A DNA stretch of 10,808 nt, from positions 1 to 10,808 of the forward strand of contig CAAGJI010000038.1 of assembly GCA_900770195.1 (NCBI GenBank). Reading direction: 5' to 3'. Positions 1-6,302 of the stretch are shown one piece after another. Each line of letters opens with the position of its first letter. Position 1 is the first letter of the stretch. The stretch is from Oscillospiraceae bacterium (GTDB lineage: Bacteria > Bacillota > Clostridia > Oscillospirales > Ruminococcaceae). Below the pieces are notes generated by a model. That model did no database searches and was not told the DNA's origin. It saw only the letters and a list, made by a program, of their open reading frames with translations. Both the position numbers and the translations under genes were made by a program.

Positions 1-254
1 GAAACAGTTTGTATTTCGGATTGTAATGGGTGGTTTCGCTCTTGTGGATATTTGCGGTAATTTGTGGAATTGCTATAGTACAATAATCACAAATAACAAA
101 GACAACTGTATAAAAATTACAGCTAAATTGCAATGAATAATACTAATACTATTTTCTAAATTATTATAACAATAATTTCATAAAAAGTCAAGTGTTTTAT
201 TCAACAAAAGATAACTCATAAGAAATTAATTCTCATTCCCAAAATTGTTTATTG
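1..254. other. AT-rich leading region without a convincing gene
   Basis: This stretch is strongly AT-rich from about 100 onward and I see no coding region I can defend. One plus-strand frame is open from position 2 to a TGA at about 136 (roughly 44 codons). It could be the tail of a gene entering from the left, but its translation matches nothing I recognise. On the minus strand there is a weak promoter-like pair (TTGTCT, then TGTACT 17 nt further on) between about 105 and 75, which could drive a gene off the left edge. Neither is strong enough to call. Confidence 0.4.
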
Positions 255-283
255 TTGACAAAAAAACAAATTTATGATATAAT
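255..283 (+). promoter_or_regulatory. Consensus sigma-A promoter with extended -10
   Basis: A perfect -35 TTGACA (255-260) is followed by a 17-nt spacer and a perfect -10 TATAAT (278-283). A TG pair one base upstream of the -10 (275-276) makes it an extended -10 element. Transcription should start near 290, giving a leader of about 40 nt before the HD-domain gene. No operator-like palindrome overlaps it, so it looks strong and possibly constitutive for the HD/CAP-dockerin pair. Confidence 0.85.
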
Positions 284-304
284 AACCTTGACAATAAGCA
301 AATA

Positions 305-326
305 AAAAGGAAGGTAAAAGGAAGGT
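305..326 (+). promoter_or_regulatory. Tandemly duplicated ribosome binding site
   Basis: The 11-mer AAAAGGAAGGT occurs twice back to back (305-315 and 316-326). The first copy is suitably spaced for a GTG start at 325, the second for a TTG start at 334 (about 8 nt after GGAAGG). The GTG lies inside the second copy, so the TTG is slightly preferred. The duplication may simply be slippage. Confidence 0.6.
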
Positions 327-333
327 GTTTTCA

Positions 334-840
334 TTGAATAATGTTAGAAAAACGGCTGTTTTAAATAAAATGCTTGAATTATATCAGGGTGATCCAAAAA
401 GAATACAGCATTTTGTGAAAGTAAATTTCTTTGCTGAATATATCGCTGAATCTGAAAATACGAATGATGAAACTTTTTTCATTATATCCACAGCAGCACT
501 CGTTCATGATATAGGTATACACGAGAGTGAGCGAAAATATAACAGTTCAGCGGGAAAATATCAGGAAATTGAAGGCCCGCCTTTAGCTGAAAAACTTCTT
601 TCTGAATGTGGTGTTGATAAAAAATCAATTGAAAGAATATGCTTTCTTGTTGGTCATCATCACACATACAGCAACATAAATGACATGGATTATCAAATTC
701 TTGTGGAAGCTGATTTTTTAGTCAACATTTATGAAGATAATCTTGATAAAAAACAGATAGAATCAATTAAATCCAAAATTTTCAAAACAAAATCAGGAAA
801 AAATCTTCTTGAAAAAATGTTTTTAAGCGAAAGGGAATAA
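334..840 (+). CDS. HD-domain phosphohydrolase family protein
   Basis: This encodes a soluble protein of about 168 residues from TTG 334; a GTG at 325 would add three residues. Numbering from the GTG start, HD-superfamily landmarks are His29 in GDPKRIQHF, the His61-Asp62 doublet in ALVHDIGI, a His triplet at 111-113 and Asp130 in ILVEAD. This H...HD...H...D pattern is the divalent-metal site of HD phosphohydrolases, which act on nucleotides or other phosphoesters. The length fits a single-domain HD protein, and there is no signal peptide or membrane segment. The substrate cannot be read from the sequence. It is the first gene after a consensus promoter and lies 7 nt upstream of a secreted CAP-dockerin gene, so the two are probably cotranscribed, although one product is cytoplasmic and the other exported. 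The family call is firm; the start codon and function are not. Confidence 0.85.
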   Translation: MNNVRKTAVLNKMLELYQGDPKRIQHFVKVNFFAEYIAESENTNDETFFIISTAALVHDIGIHESERKYNSSAGKYQEIEGPPLAEKLLSECGVDKKSIERICFLVGHHHTYSNINDMDYQILVEADFLVNIYEDNLDKKQIESIKSKIFKTKSGKNLLEKMFLSERE

Positions 841-847
841 TATTCAA

Positions 848-1768
848 ATGAAAATAATTAAAAATTTAGCTTTATGTGCATCTGTAACAGCAATTGCAGC
901 ACTGTCAGCTACTGCTGTATATACAAATGCCTCACCTGCTACTGCTGAAACTGAAACAATAAGCATAATATCATCAGAATTAATGGAAAATACAACAGAA
1001 ACTGAAACAGCTGAAACTTTTGAAACGGAAGAAACCGATGAAATAACCGAAACAGAAGTACCAGTTGAAACAGATATTCCGACTGAAACAACTGTTCCTG
1101 TAACTGAAGAACCAACAGAACCAAAACCTGTTGAAGAAATTGTTATTGAACTTATAAATAATTACAGAGTTGCCAATGGCTGTTCAGAACTTTCAGGATC
1201 AGCATCTCTTAATGAAATAACACAAATCAGAAGCAAAGAAATCAATTTGCTTCTTTCACATTACAGACCAAATTCAAAACTTTTCTCAAGTATTTTTGCT
1301 GAATATGGAATAGATGTAAAATACATTGGCGAGGCAATTGCGACAGGAAATGATGAACTCGACACTCCTGAAAAAGTTGTTGCCAAATGGATAAAAAGTG
1401 AAGAAGATAATGGAACAATTCTTGGAAAAAATTACCAGTATGCAGGCTTGCACTTAATTGACAGTTCAAATTCTTCATATAAGCACAACTGGGTTCTTAT
1501 TCTTGCAGGAAATTCTTCATACCTCAATGCCGAAAAGAATCAGACTTTAAAAGGTGATATTAACGGTGATGGAGAAGTAAATTCACTTGATGCTGTTATC
1601 ACACTGAAAAACTATGCTGCTTCACTTACTGACAGTCAAAAAAAATATACAGAATCATATCTCAAATTTGCAGATGTTGACGGAGATAAAAAAATCACTT
1701 CAAAAGATGCTGTAAAAATACTTATTAATTACGCTGACAGACTTGCCGGAAATTCTAAACCGCTTTAA
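848..1768 (+). CDS. Secreted CAP/SCP-domain protein with C-terminal type I dockerin
   Basis: The 306-residue product starts with a Sec signal peptide (MKIIKN, then a hydrophobic stretch to about 25, cleavage probably near ATA33). An acidic Thr/Glu-rich linker spans about 34-97. Residues 98-225 resemble the CAP/SCP (PR-1-like) fold: an INNYR helix, SHYRP with His138, GEAIA with Glu162 in place of the usual GENIA, and a WIKS segment at 181-184. The second canonical CAP histidine, normally after WxxS, is missing (SEEDNG). Residues 236-302 are a type I dockerin with two calcium loops, DINGDGEVNSLD (237-248) and DVDGDKKITSKD (276-287), each followed by a helix. The dockerin should tether the protein to a cohesin-bearing scaffold or the cell surface. 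The biochemical role of bacterial CAP domains is poorly defined. It starts 7 nt after the HD gene with only a weak ribosome site (AAAGGG), suggesting translational coupling. The dockerin call is very firm, the CAP call good. Confidence 0.88.
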   Translation: MKIIKNLALCASVTAIAALSATAVYTNASPATAETETISIISSELMENTTETETAETFETEETDEITETEVPVETDIPTETTVPVTEEPTEPKPVEEIVIELINNYRVANGCSELSGSASLNEITQIRSKEINLLLSHYRPNSKLFSSIFAEYGIDVKYIGEAIATGNDELDTPEKVVAKWIKSEEDNGTILGKNYQYAGLHLIDSSNSSYKHNWVLILAGNSSYLNAEKNQTLKGDINGDGEVNSLDAVITLKNYAASLTDSQKKYTESYLKFADVDGDKKITSKDAVKILINYADRLAGNSKPL

Positions 1769-1849
1769 AATGCAAAGTAATTATTTAAATTTTAATGATA
1801 TGTTCAAAAAATAATTGTAATTCTTTTCTAATTGGCAATATTTGTTGCA

Positions 1850-1879
1850 TTGAACTATATAGGTTATATATAGTATAAT
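1850..1879 (+). promoter_or_regulatory. Probable sigma-A promoter for the antiporter unit
   Basis: A -35-like TTGAAC (1850-1855) and a perfect TATAAT -10 (1874-1879) are separated by 18 nt. Transcription would start near 1886, leaving a leader of about 58 nt before the ATG at 1944. The -35 is only a partial match; the alternative TTGCAT at 1845 has an unfavourable 23-nt spacer. An 8-bp AT-only inverted repeat (1779-1786 / 1809-1816) lies upstream but is too weak to call a terminator for the preceding gene. Confidence 0.6.
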
Positions 1880-1943
1880 TATAAATTGTGTGGGATTTTG
1901 TCCTGCCAAGTCAAATTTATAAAATTGGAGTTGAAACACAATT

Positions 1944-3407
1944 ATGAACGCAAAAAAATCCAAAAAATTCATATTTTTCGGTGTCGTAATTGCCGCATTT
2001 TTTGTTTTGCTCGGCATAATACGTCTGATACAGGGAGATATGGATTCATCAGAACGAATTGAAAGTGGAGATATTCCCCTCTGGCTTTGCCTTCCATTTG
2101 TAGGAATGCTTCTTTGTATAGCGGTATTCCCTCTTGTGAACGGCGAACTTTGGGAAAAAGTGAAGCCTTATGCAGTTGCGGTATGGTCGATTTTATTCCT
2201 CGTTCCGTTTGCCATAATGTATGGTTCCGGTGCTGCACTTGAACAGCTTCTCGAATCAATCATAGGCGACTACCTCACCTTTATTGTGCTTCTTTTCGGC
2301 TTGTTCTGCGTCGCAGGAAATATTACACTCAAAGGCGATCTTCTTGGTTCTCCTAAAACAAACATAGTTCTTCTTCTTATAGGAACTGTGCTTTCAAGCT
2401 GGATCGGAACAACAGGTGCAAGTATGCTTATGATTCGTCCTTTGCTTCGTGCAAACAGATGGAGAAGAAAGAAAGTACAGATAGTCGTATTCTTTATTTT
2501 CCTTGTTTCAAATATAGGCGGATGTCTGACACCTATAGGCGATCCTCCGCTTCTTATGGGATTCACAAGAGGAGTTCCTTTTACATGGAGTTTAAGGCTT
2601 GTAAAAGTTCTTTTACTTAATGTTATTTTACTCCTTGCAATTTTCTATGTTATTGACTCAATTGCATACAAAAAAGATATAAGAGCCGGTCTTAAACCTA
2701 ATACAGAAGGTAAAAAAGAACCAATCAGACTTGAAGGTGCACACAATATAATTTTTCTTCTTATGATAGTTGCAGCAGTTATAATAAGCGGTGTTATCCC
2801 TGCAAAATATGCAGTTCCGATTTATGGCGAAGTAACATTTAAACTTTCTGCAATTGTTGAAATTGTAATTATACTTGCAGCTGCATTTCTTTCATTCAAA
2901 ACAACAAACAAAAGAGTAAGAAACAACAACCATTTCACATGGGATGCTATACAGGAAGTTGCTGTTTTATTTGTTGGTATATTTATAACAATGATACCTG
3001 CACTTCTCTTCCTTAAAGCAAAAGGCAGCGAACTCGGTCTTACACAGCCTTGGCAGATGTTCTGGGTAACAGGTGCTTTATCAAGCTTCCTCGACAACAC
3101 ACCTACTTATCTTGTGTTCTTTACAACAGCAGGTACACTCGGTGCAACATCAGGTATTTCAACAACAGTCGGAACAATTGGTGTTGTTATGCTTGAAGCA
3201 ATTTCATGCGGTGCTGTATTTATGGGTGCTAATACCTATATAGGAAATGCACCAAACTTTATGGTAAAATCAATAGCAGAAGAAAATGGTGTTAAAATGC
3301 CTTCATTCTTCGGTTATATGCTTTGGTCAATCAGCTCTCTTATACCTGTTTTCCTTGTTGATATGCTTGTATTCTTCAATCCTTGGACAGGCGGATTTTT
3401 ATTCTGA
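1944..3407 (+). CDS. Na+/H+ antiporter-like carrier of the ion transporter superfamily (NhaD/CitMHS type)
   Basis: This is a 487-residue integral membrane protein with about 11-13 hydrophobic segments from residue 10 to the C-terminus. Landmarks are SSWIGTTGAS (151-160), TPIGDPPLLMGF (196-207), SSFLDNTPTYL (380-390) and IGNAPNFMVKSIAEENG (433-449). The paired GDPP and DNTPT re-entrant-loop motifs, one in each half, and the IGNAPNFM block are characteristic of the ion transporter superfamily members annotated as sodium:proton antiporters (NhaD, ArsB and CitMHS relatives). It likely exchanges Na+ for H+ at the cytoplasmic membrane; a dicarboxylate or citrate substrate cannot be excluded from motifs alone. 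The ATG at 1944 has GGAG at 1927-1930. A DUF285 repeat gene starts 30 nt downstream and is probably in the same transcript. Confidence 0.82.
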   Translation: MNAKKSKKFIFFGVVIAAFFVLLGIIRLIQGDMDSSERIESGDIPLWLCLPFVGMLLCIAVFPLVNGELWEKVKPYAVAVWSILFLVPFAIMYGSGAALEQLLESIIGDYLTFIVLLFGLFCVAGNITLKGDLLGSPKTNIVLLLIGTVLSSWIGTTGASMLMIRPLLRANRWRRKKVQIVVFFIFLVSNIGGCLTPIGDPPLLMGFTRGVPFTWSLRLVKVLLLNVILLLAIFYVIDSIAYKKDIRAGLKPNTEGKKEPIRLEGAHNIIFLLMIVAAVIISGVIPAKYAVPIYGEVTFKLSAIVEIVIILAAAFLSFKTTNKRVRNNNHFTWDAIQEVAVLFVGIFITMIPALLFLKAKGSELGLTQPWQMFWVTGALSSFLDNTPTYLVFFTTAGTLGATSGISTTVGTIGVVMLEAISCGAVFMGANTYIGNAPNFMVKSIAEENGVKMPSFFGYMLWSISSLIPVFLVDMLVFFNPWTGGFLF

Positions 3408-3437
3408 TAACAATATTTTATGGAGGTTTAAATTCAA

Positions 3438-4391
3438 ATGATTAAACATTATGAAGGTATTCTCGGAAATTTTGATTATGACACAGAAGTATGGGAATTA
3501 GATGAAGATGAATCATCTCTTCACTATATTGGTGACAGCGAAAAAGTTGTTCTTCCTGAAGGCTGTACATCGTGCAGAAGAATGTTTGAGGGACTTTCGT
3601 CTGTAAGAAAACTTGACCTTTCAGATTTTGATACTTCTGAAGTAACGGATATGGCTTATATGTTCTACAGATGCGATATCTTAAAAGAACTTGATGTAAC
3701 TCATTTAAATACATCAAAGACAACTAATATGTCACATATGTTCAGAGCCTGCACACAGCTTAAAACAATTGATGTAAGCAATTTTGACACATCAAAGGTT
3801 GAACGAATGGATGGTATGTTTGCAAACTGCAATATGCTTAAATCACTTGACCTTTCAAATTTTGATACGAGAAATGTAAAGAATTTCAGATGTATGTTTA
3901 TGAACTGCGGAAACGCTGAAAAAATTGATGTTTCCTCATTTGATACATCAAATGCAGAGAATCTTGAGTCTATGTTCTCAAGCTGTCTTAAACTTAAAGA
4001 ACTTAATGTTGAAAATTTCAAAACATTAAAATGTGTTGATTTCAGTCATATGTTCGCACATTGTGAGGATGTCAAAGTACTTAATGTAAAGAATTTTGAT
4101 ACAAGAATTGCAAAAGACCTTGAAGGTATGTTCAGAGCCTGCAAGAGTATTACAAAACTTAATCTTGATTCATTCAGAACAAGTGATGCAGAAATAATCG
4201 ACTCAATGTTCGTAAAGTGTTATAAACTCACAGAAATACACATAAGCAATTTTACAACAAATCACATTAAAAATTTAAAAGAAAGTCCTTTCAGACTTTG
4301 CAAGCACCTTAAAGCCGTATATGTTGATGAGAAAAAATGCAAAAATATTTTATCGACTTTACCTGAAAATGTGCTTGTATTCCATGATTAA
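3438..4391 (+). CDS. Leaderless BspA/DUF285-type repeat protein
   Basis: The 317-residue product is built almost entirely of repeats of the form LKxLDVSxFDTSxV..M..MF..C, the DUF285 (BspA-like leucine-rich) family. The Met-Phe pair recurs at residues 49, 75, 101, 127, 153, 179, 205, 231 and 257, an exact 26-residue period; a tenth degenerate copy follows near 283. A cysteine sits four residues after the Met in eight consecutive copies (79 to 261). This should form an elongated solenoid with a cysteine ladder. DUF285 proteins are usually secreted lipoproteins or wall proteins, but this one starts MIKHYEGILG with no signal peptide, lipobox, LPXTG, dockerin or membrane segment, so it appears cytoplasmic. 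The start is well placed (GGAGG at 3422-3426). It follows the antiporter by 30 nt and is closed by a strong hairpin. The function is not recognisable; protein binding is the generic expectation. Confidence 0.85.
   Translation: MIKHYEGILGNFDYDTEVWELDEDESSLHYIGDSEKVVLPEGCTSCRRMFEGLSSVRKLDLSDFDTSEVTDMAYMFYRCDILKELDVTHLNTSKTTNMSHMFRACTQLKTIDVSNFDTSKVERMDGMFANCNMLKSLDLSNFDTRNVKNFRCMFMNCGNAEKIDVSSFDTSNAENLESMFSSCLKLKELNVENFKTLKCVDFSHMFAHCEDVKVLNVKNFDTRIAKDLEGMFRACKSITKLNLDSFRTSDAEIIDSMFVKCYKLTEIHISNFTTNHIKNLKESPFRLCKHLKAVYVDEKKCKNILSTLPENVLVFHD
3582..4211 (+). repeat. Nine-unit 78-bp coding repeat (DUF285 solenoid)
   Basis: Codons for the Met-Phe pair recur exactly every 78 bp from 3582 through 4206 with no insertion or deletion between units. 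The units differ substantially at the DNA level, so this is an old, selected protein repeat and not a recent tandem duplication. Confidence 0.8.
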
Positions 4392-4402
4392 TAAAATAAT
4401 TT

Positions 4403-4425
4403 CCCGCCAGATTTAATCTGACGGG
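4403..4425. terminator. Shared (bidirectional) Rho-independent terminator
   Basis: CCCGCCAGAT (4403-4412) pairs with ATCTGACGGG (4416-4425) across a 3-nt loop. On the plus strand the stem has one C-A mismatch and is followed at once by ATTTTTTATTTT, a good terminator for the DUF285 gene. On the minus strand the same position becomes a G-U wobble, so the stem is fully paired, followed by an AT-rich tail. It therefore also fits the end of the convergent lrgAB-regulator operon. Confidence 0.85.
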
Positions 4426-4430
4426 ATTTT

Positions 4431-5090
4431 TTATTTTCTGTTTTTTTCAGGGTTTATTAATTCATAGTGCAAATCAATTGCTTTGAAACATTTTTCAATA
4501 TTACGTTCTTTCAAACCATCTAAAATAGCAAAATGTGCATTTTTAAATTCTTCTTTTGTTTCATCATCAGCATTTTCTGTAACAGAATCAATAAATTCAC
4601 TATAGATATTGGAAATTGCCTCCATAAATGATATGATAATACTGTTTTTTGATGCATTGATAAGCAGGTAATGAAATTCTTTGTCGTGTTGTGATGTTTT
4701 ATTATTTTTATTTAGAATGTATTCTGCTTTCTGAATCAACTCATCAATATTATCATTTTCTTCTATAATTTTTGAACAAACCGCCTTTTCAAGCATTTTT
4801 CTGAAAGAACATACATCTTCAACGCTGAACTTTTCAATTAAAATCATAATTTTCAGCATAAACGAAACTGACTCTGAAATATCGCCTTTAAGATAATTTC
4901 CGCTTCCGTGTATACTTTCTGTAATTCCCATTATTTCAAGGGAACGCAGTGACTCCCTTGCTGAACTTCTGCTTAAAGACAAATCCGCAGATATTTTTCT
5001 TTCAGATGGCAATCTTGAACCTGAAACAATACTCCCCTTTTCGATAAGGTCAAATATGTAATTAAAAACTTTGTTATTTTCTATACTCAT
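4431..5090 (-). CDS. GntR-family transcriptional regulator, FCD (FadR/PdhR-like) subfamily
   Basis: From ATG 5090 the product has 219 residues. An upstream GTG at 5120 would add ten residues but overlaps lrgB and lacks a ribosome site, whereas ATG 5090 lies one base after the lrgB stop and gives the usual family N-terminus. Residues 5-68 are the winged helix-turn-helix, with LPSERKISADLSLSRSSARE at 27-46. Residues about 85-210 form the all-helical FCD effector domain; Asp136, His140, His186 and His208 match the D-H-H-H metal-ligand set of this fold. FCD regulators such as PdhR, LldR and FadR sense small carboxylates or acyl-CoA. Being the third gene of the lrgAB operon, with a PdhR-type palindrome over that operon's promoter, it is very likely an autorepressor of lrgAB. 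Pyruvate or lactate as the effector is an inference. Confidence 0.9.
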   Translation of the reverse strand: MSIENNKVFNYIFDLIEKGSIVSGSRLPSERKISADLSLSRSSARESLRSLEIMGITESIHGSGNYLKGDISESVSFMLKIMILIEKFSVEDVCSFRKMLEKAVCSKIIEENDNIDELIQKAEYILNKNNKTSQHDKEFHYLLINASKNSIIISFMEAISNIYSEFIDSVTENADDETKEEFKNAHFAILDGLKERNIEKCFKAIDLHYELINPEKNRK

Positions 5091-5091
5091 A

Positions 5092-5784
5092 TTAATATAT
5101 CTCTGCAAATATTGAAGCACCTATTACCGTGAGAAGCCCTGCAATGGCTATAGAAAGGCTACTCATTGCACCTTCAACTTCGCCCATCTCCATTGCTTTA
5201 GCCGTTCCCATAGCGTGTGAGGACGTTCCTATGGCTATTCCCTTTGCAACAGGTTCTGTTATTCTGAAAAGTTTACACAAAACAGGTGCAAGAAGATTTC
5301 CAAGTATACCTGTTACAATTATAACAGCTGCTGTAAGGTCCGTATATCCTCCAAGTTCTTCTGTAACTCCCATTCCTATGGCAGTTGTAATTGACTTTGG
5401 AAGGAATGTGACATATTCTGCGTGCGTCAATCCGAATATAGCTGAAATTGCAAGAACAAAAACAAGACTTGCAAGAACACCTGAAATTATTCCTGCCGCA
5501 ATTGCTTTCCAGTTTGACTTGAGTACATCAATTTTTTCATAAAGTGGAATTGCAAGACAAACTGTTGCAGGTGTTAAAAGCCAGTTAAGATACTTTGCAC
5601 CTGAATAATAAACATCATAATCAATATGACCAACTGCAAGAACTATTATAGTTAAAATTATTGAAATAAGCAAAGGGTTGAAAATTGCTTTGCCTGTTTT
5701 TTTATTCAAAATCCAGCCAACACCATATGAAACAAGGCTTATCATTATTCCAAAATATGCTGAATCAATAAAAAAATTATTCAT
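5092..5784 (-). CDS. lrgB: LrgB/CidB family membrane protein
   Basis: This 230-residue hydrophobic protein has about six to seven membrane segments. LrgB family signatures are LLTPATVCLAIPLY (69-82), LPKSITTAIG (128-137) and GTSSHAMGTAKA (186-197). LrgB works with LrgA. The pair was first described as antiholin-like murein hydrolase regulators in Staphylococcus, and homologues in Bacillus subtilis (PftAB) and Streptococcus mutans mediate pyruvate transport. The ATG at 5784 overlaps the lrgA stop by 8 nt and has GGAG about 11 nt upstream; the stop lies one base before the regulator's ATG. The three genes are therefore translationally coupled. The neighbouring FCD regulator favours an organic acid transport role over a cell-lysis role, but the sequence alone cannot decide. 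Confidence 0.93.
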   Translation of the reverse strand: MNNFFIDSAYFGIMISLVSYGVGWILNKKTGKAIFNPLLISIILTIIVLAVGHIDYDVYYSGAKYLNWLLTPATVCLAIPLYEKIDVLKSNWKAIAAGIISGVLASLVFVLAISAIFGLTHAEYVTFLPKSITTAIGMGVTEELGGYTDLTAAVIIVTGILGNLLAPVLCKLFRITEPVAKGIAIGTSSHAMGTAKAMEMGEVEGAMSSLSIAIAGLLTVIGASIFAEIY

Positions 5785-6133
5785 CTTTTTTACTTCTCCT
5801 TATTATAAATTGTGCGGACCAGCCTGAAATACCTATAACCGCAACTAATGACACAACTGTTATAACAGCATATGGTATCAAATTAGGCTTTATTGTATCC
5901 CATGATGTCATAAGTCCGACTGCAACAGGTATAAACATCATCGGCATAATTTCAATAAGAAAAACAGATGTATTTCTGACATCATCAAGCTTTATGAATT
6001 TTGTTCCAAGACAAATAAGCATTATTACAAGCCCATAAATGCTTGCAGGTATTGGCAAAGGTATAATCGCATGCAAAATTTCTCCTATAAACGATATAAA
6101 AATAATTATACCAAATTCTTTAATATGTTTCAA
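5777..6133 (-). CDS. lrgA: LrgA/CidA family membrane protein
   Basis: The 118-residue product has four hydrophobic segments, the size and topology expected for LrgA/CidA. The PLPIPASIYGLVIML block (26-40) and MFIPVAVGLM (66-75) are family hallmarks. The start is a TTG at 6133, supported by AAAGGAG (complement of 6143-6149) 9 nt upstream; no ATG fits as well. It is the first gene of the operon, and LrgA and LrgB are expected to act as one membrane complex. The short leader between promoter and start carries a repressor-type palindrome. Confidence 0.92.
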   Translation of the reverse strand: MKHIKEFGIIIFISFIGEILHAIIPLPIPASIYGLVIMLICLGTKFIKLDDVRNTSVFLIEIMPMMFIPVAVGLMTSWDTIKPNLIPYAVITVVSLVAVIGISGWSAQFIIRRSKKDE

Positions 6134-6150
6134 AATAAACAGCTCCTTTA

Positions 6151-6167
6151 AATTGGTACTACCAATT
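6151..6167. promoter_or_regulatory. PdhR/LldR-type operator palindrome
   Basis: AATTGGTACTACCAATT is a perfect inverted repeat of two 7-bp arms around a 3-bp centre. It fits AATTGGT-N3-ACCAATT, the operator form known for the FCD-type GntR regulator PdhR and close to other TGGTnnnACCA sites of the FadR subfamily. It overlaps the -10 box by three bases and covers the predicted transcription start of the lrgAB-regulator operon, an arrangement that would block RNA polymerase. The regulator encoded by the third gene is the obvious ligand. Confidence 0.85.
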
Positions 6168-6193
6168 ATATATCTTTATGCTTATTTTGTCAA
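6165..6193 (-). promoter_or_regulatory. Perfect consensus promoter of the lrgA-lrgB-regulator operon
   Basis: Read on the minus strand, TTGACA (6193-6188) and TATAAT (6170-6165) are separated by exactly 17 nt. Transcription should begin near 6158, inside the 6151-6167 palindrome. Such a strong promoter combined with an overlapping operator is the layout of a tightly repressed, inducible operon. Confidence 0.88.
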
Positions 6194-6242
6194 TAGCAAA
6201 TTCATACAAAATTTCTGAACAATTATTTTTGAATTTTATCAG

Positions 6243-6282
6243 GGAAAAAATAAACCCGAAAAACGTAATGTTTCTCGGGTTT
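6243..6282 (-). terminator. Rho-independent terminator of the LRR-dockerin gene
   Basis: On the minus strand AAACCCGA and TCGGGTTT form an 8-bp stem. The stem is extended past one G-U wobble by AAAC/GTTT around a 5-nt loop, and is followed by the T-rich run ATTTTTT. It begins about 20 nt after the stop codon at 6303. It also insulates the lrgAB promoter from upstream transcription. Confidence 0.85.
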
Positions 6283-6302
6283 TGAGTTATGCAAAAATAT
6301 TA

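Noticed and set aside
2..136. Open plus-strand frame of about 44 codons at the left edge
   Set aside because: No recognisable protein pattern, no visible start within the window, and the region is compatible with plain intergenic DNA; left as unassigned.
5091..5120. N-terminal extension of the GntR regulator from a GTG at 5120
   Set aside because: It overlaps the lrgB coding end by 29 nt, has no ribosome site, and adds residues not usual before the winged helix; ATG 5090 is better.
5129..5542. Plus-strand frame of 137 codons opposite lrgB
   Set aside because: Antisense shadow of a clear membrane protein gene; no ribosome site and no sensible domain.
4431..6133. lrgAB as a phage-type holin/lysis cassette
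   Set aside because: There is no endolysin or phage gene nearby, and the coupled FCD regulator with its operator fits metabolic control better.
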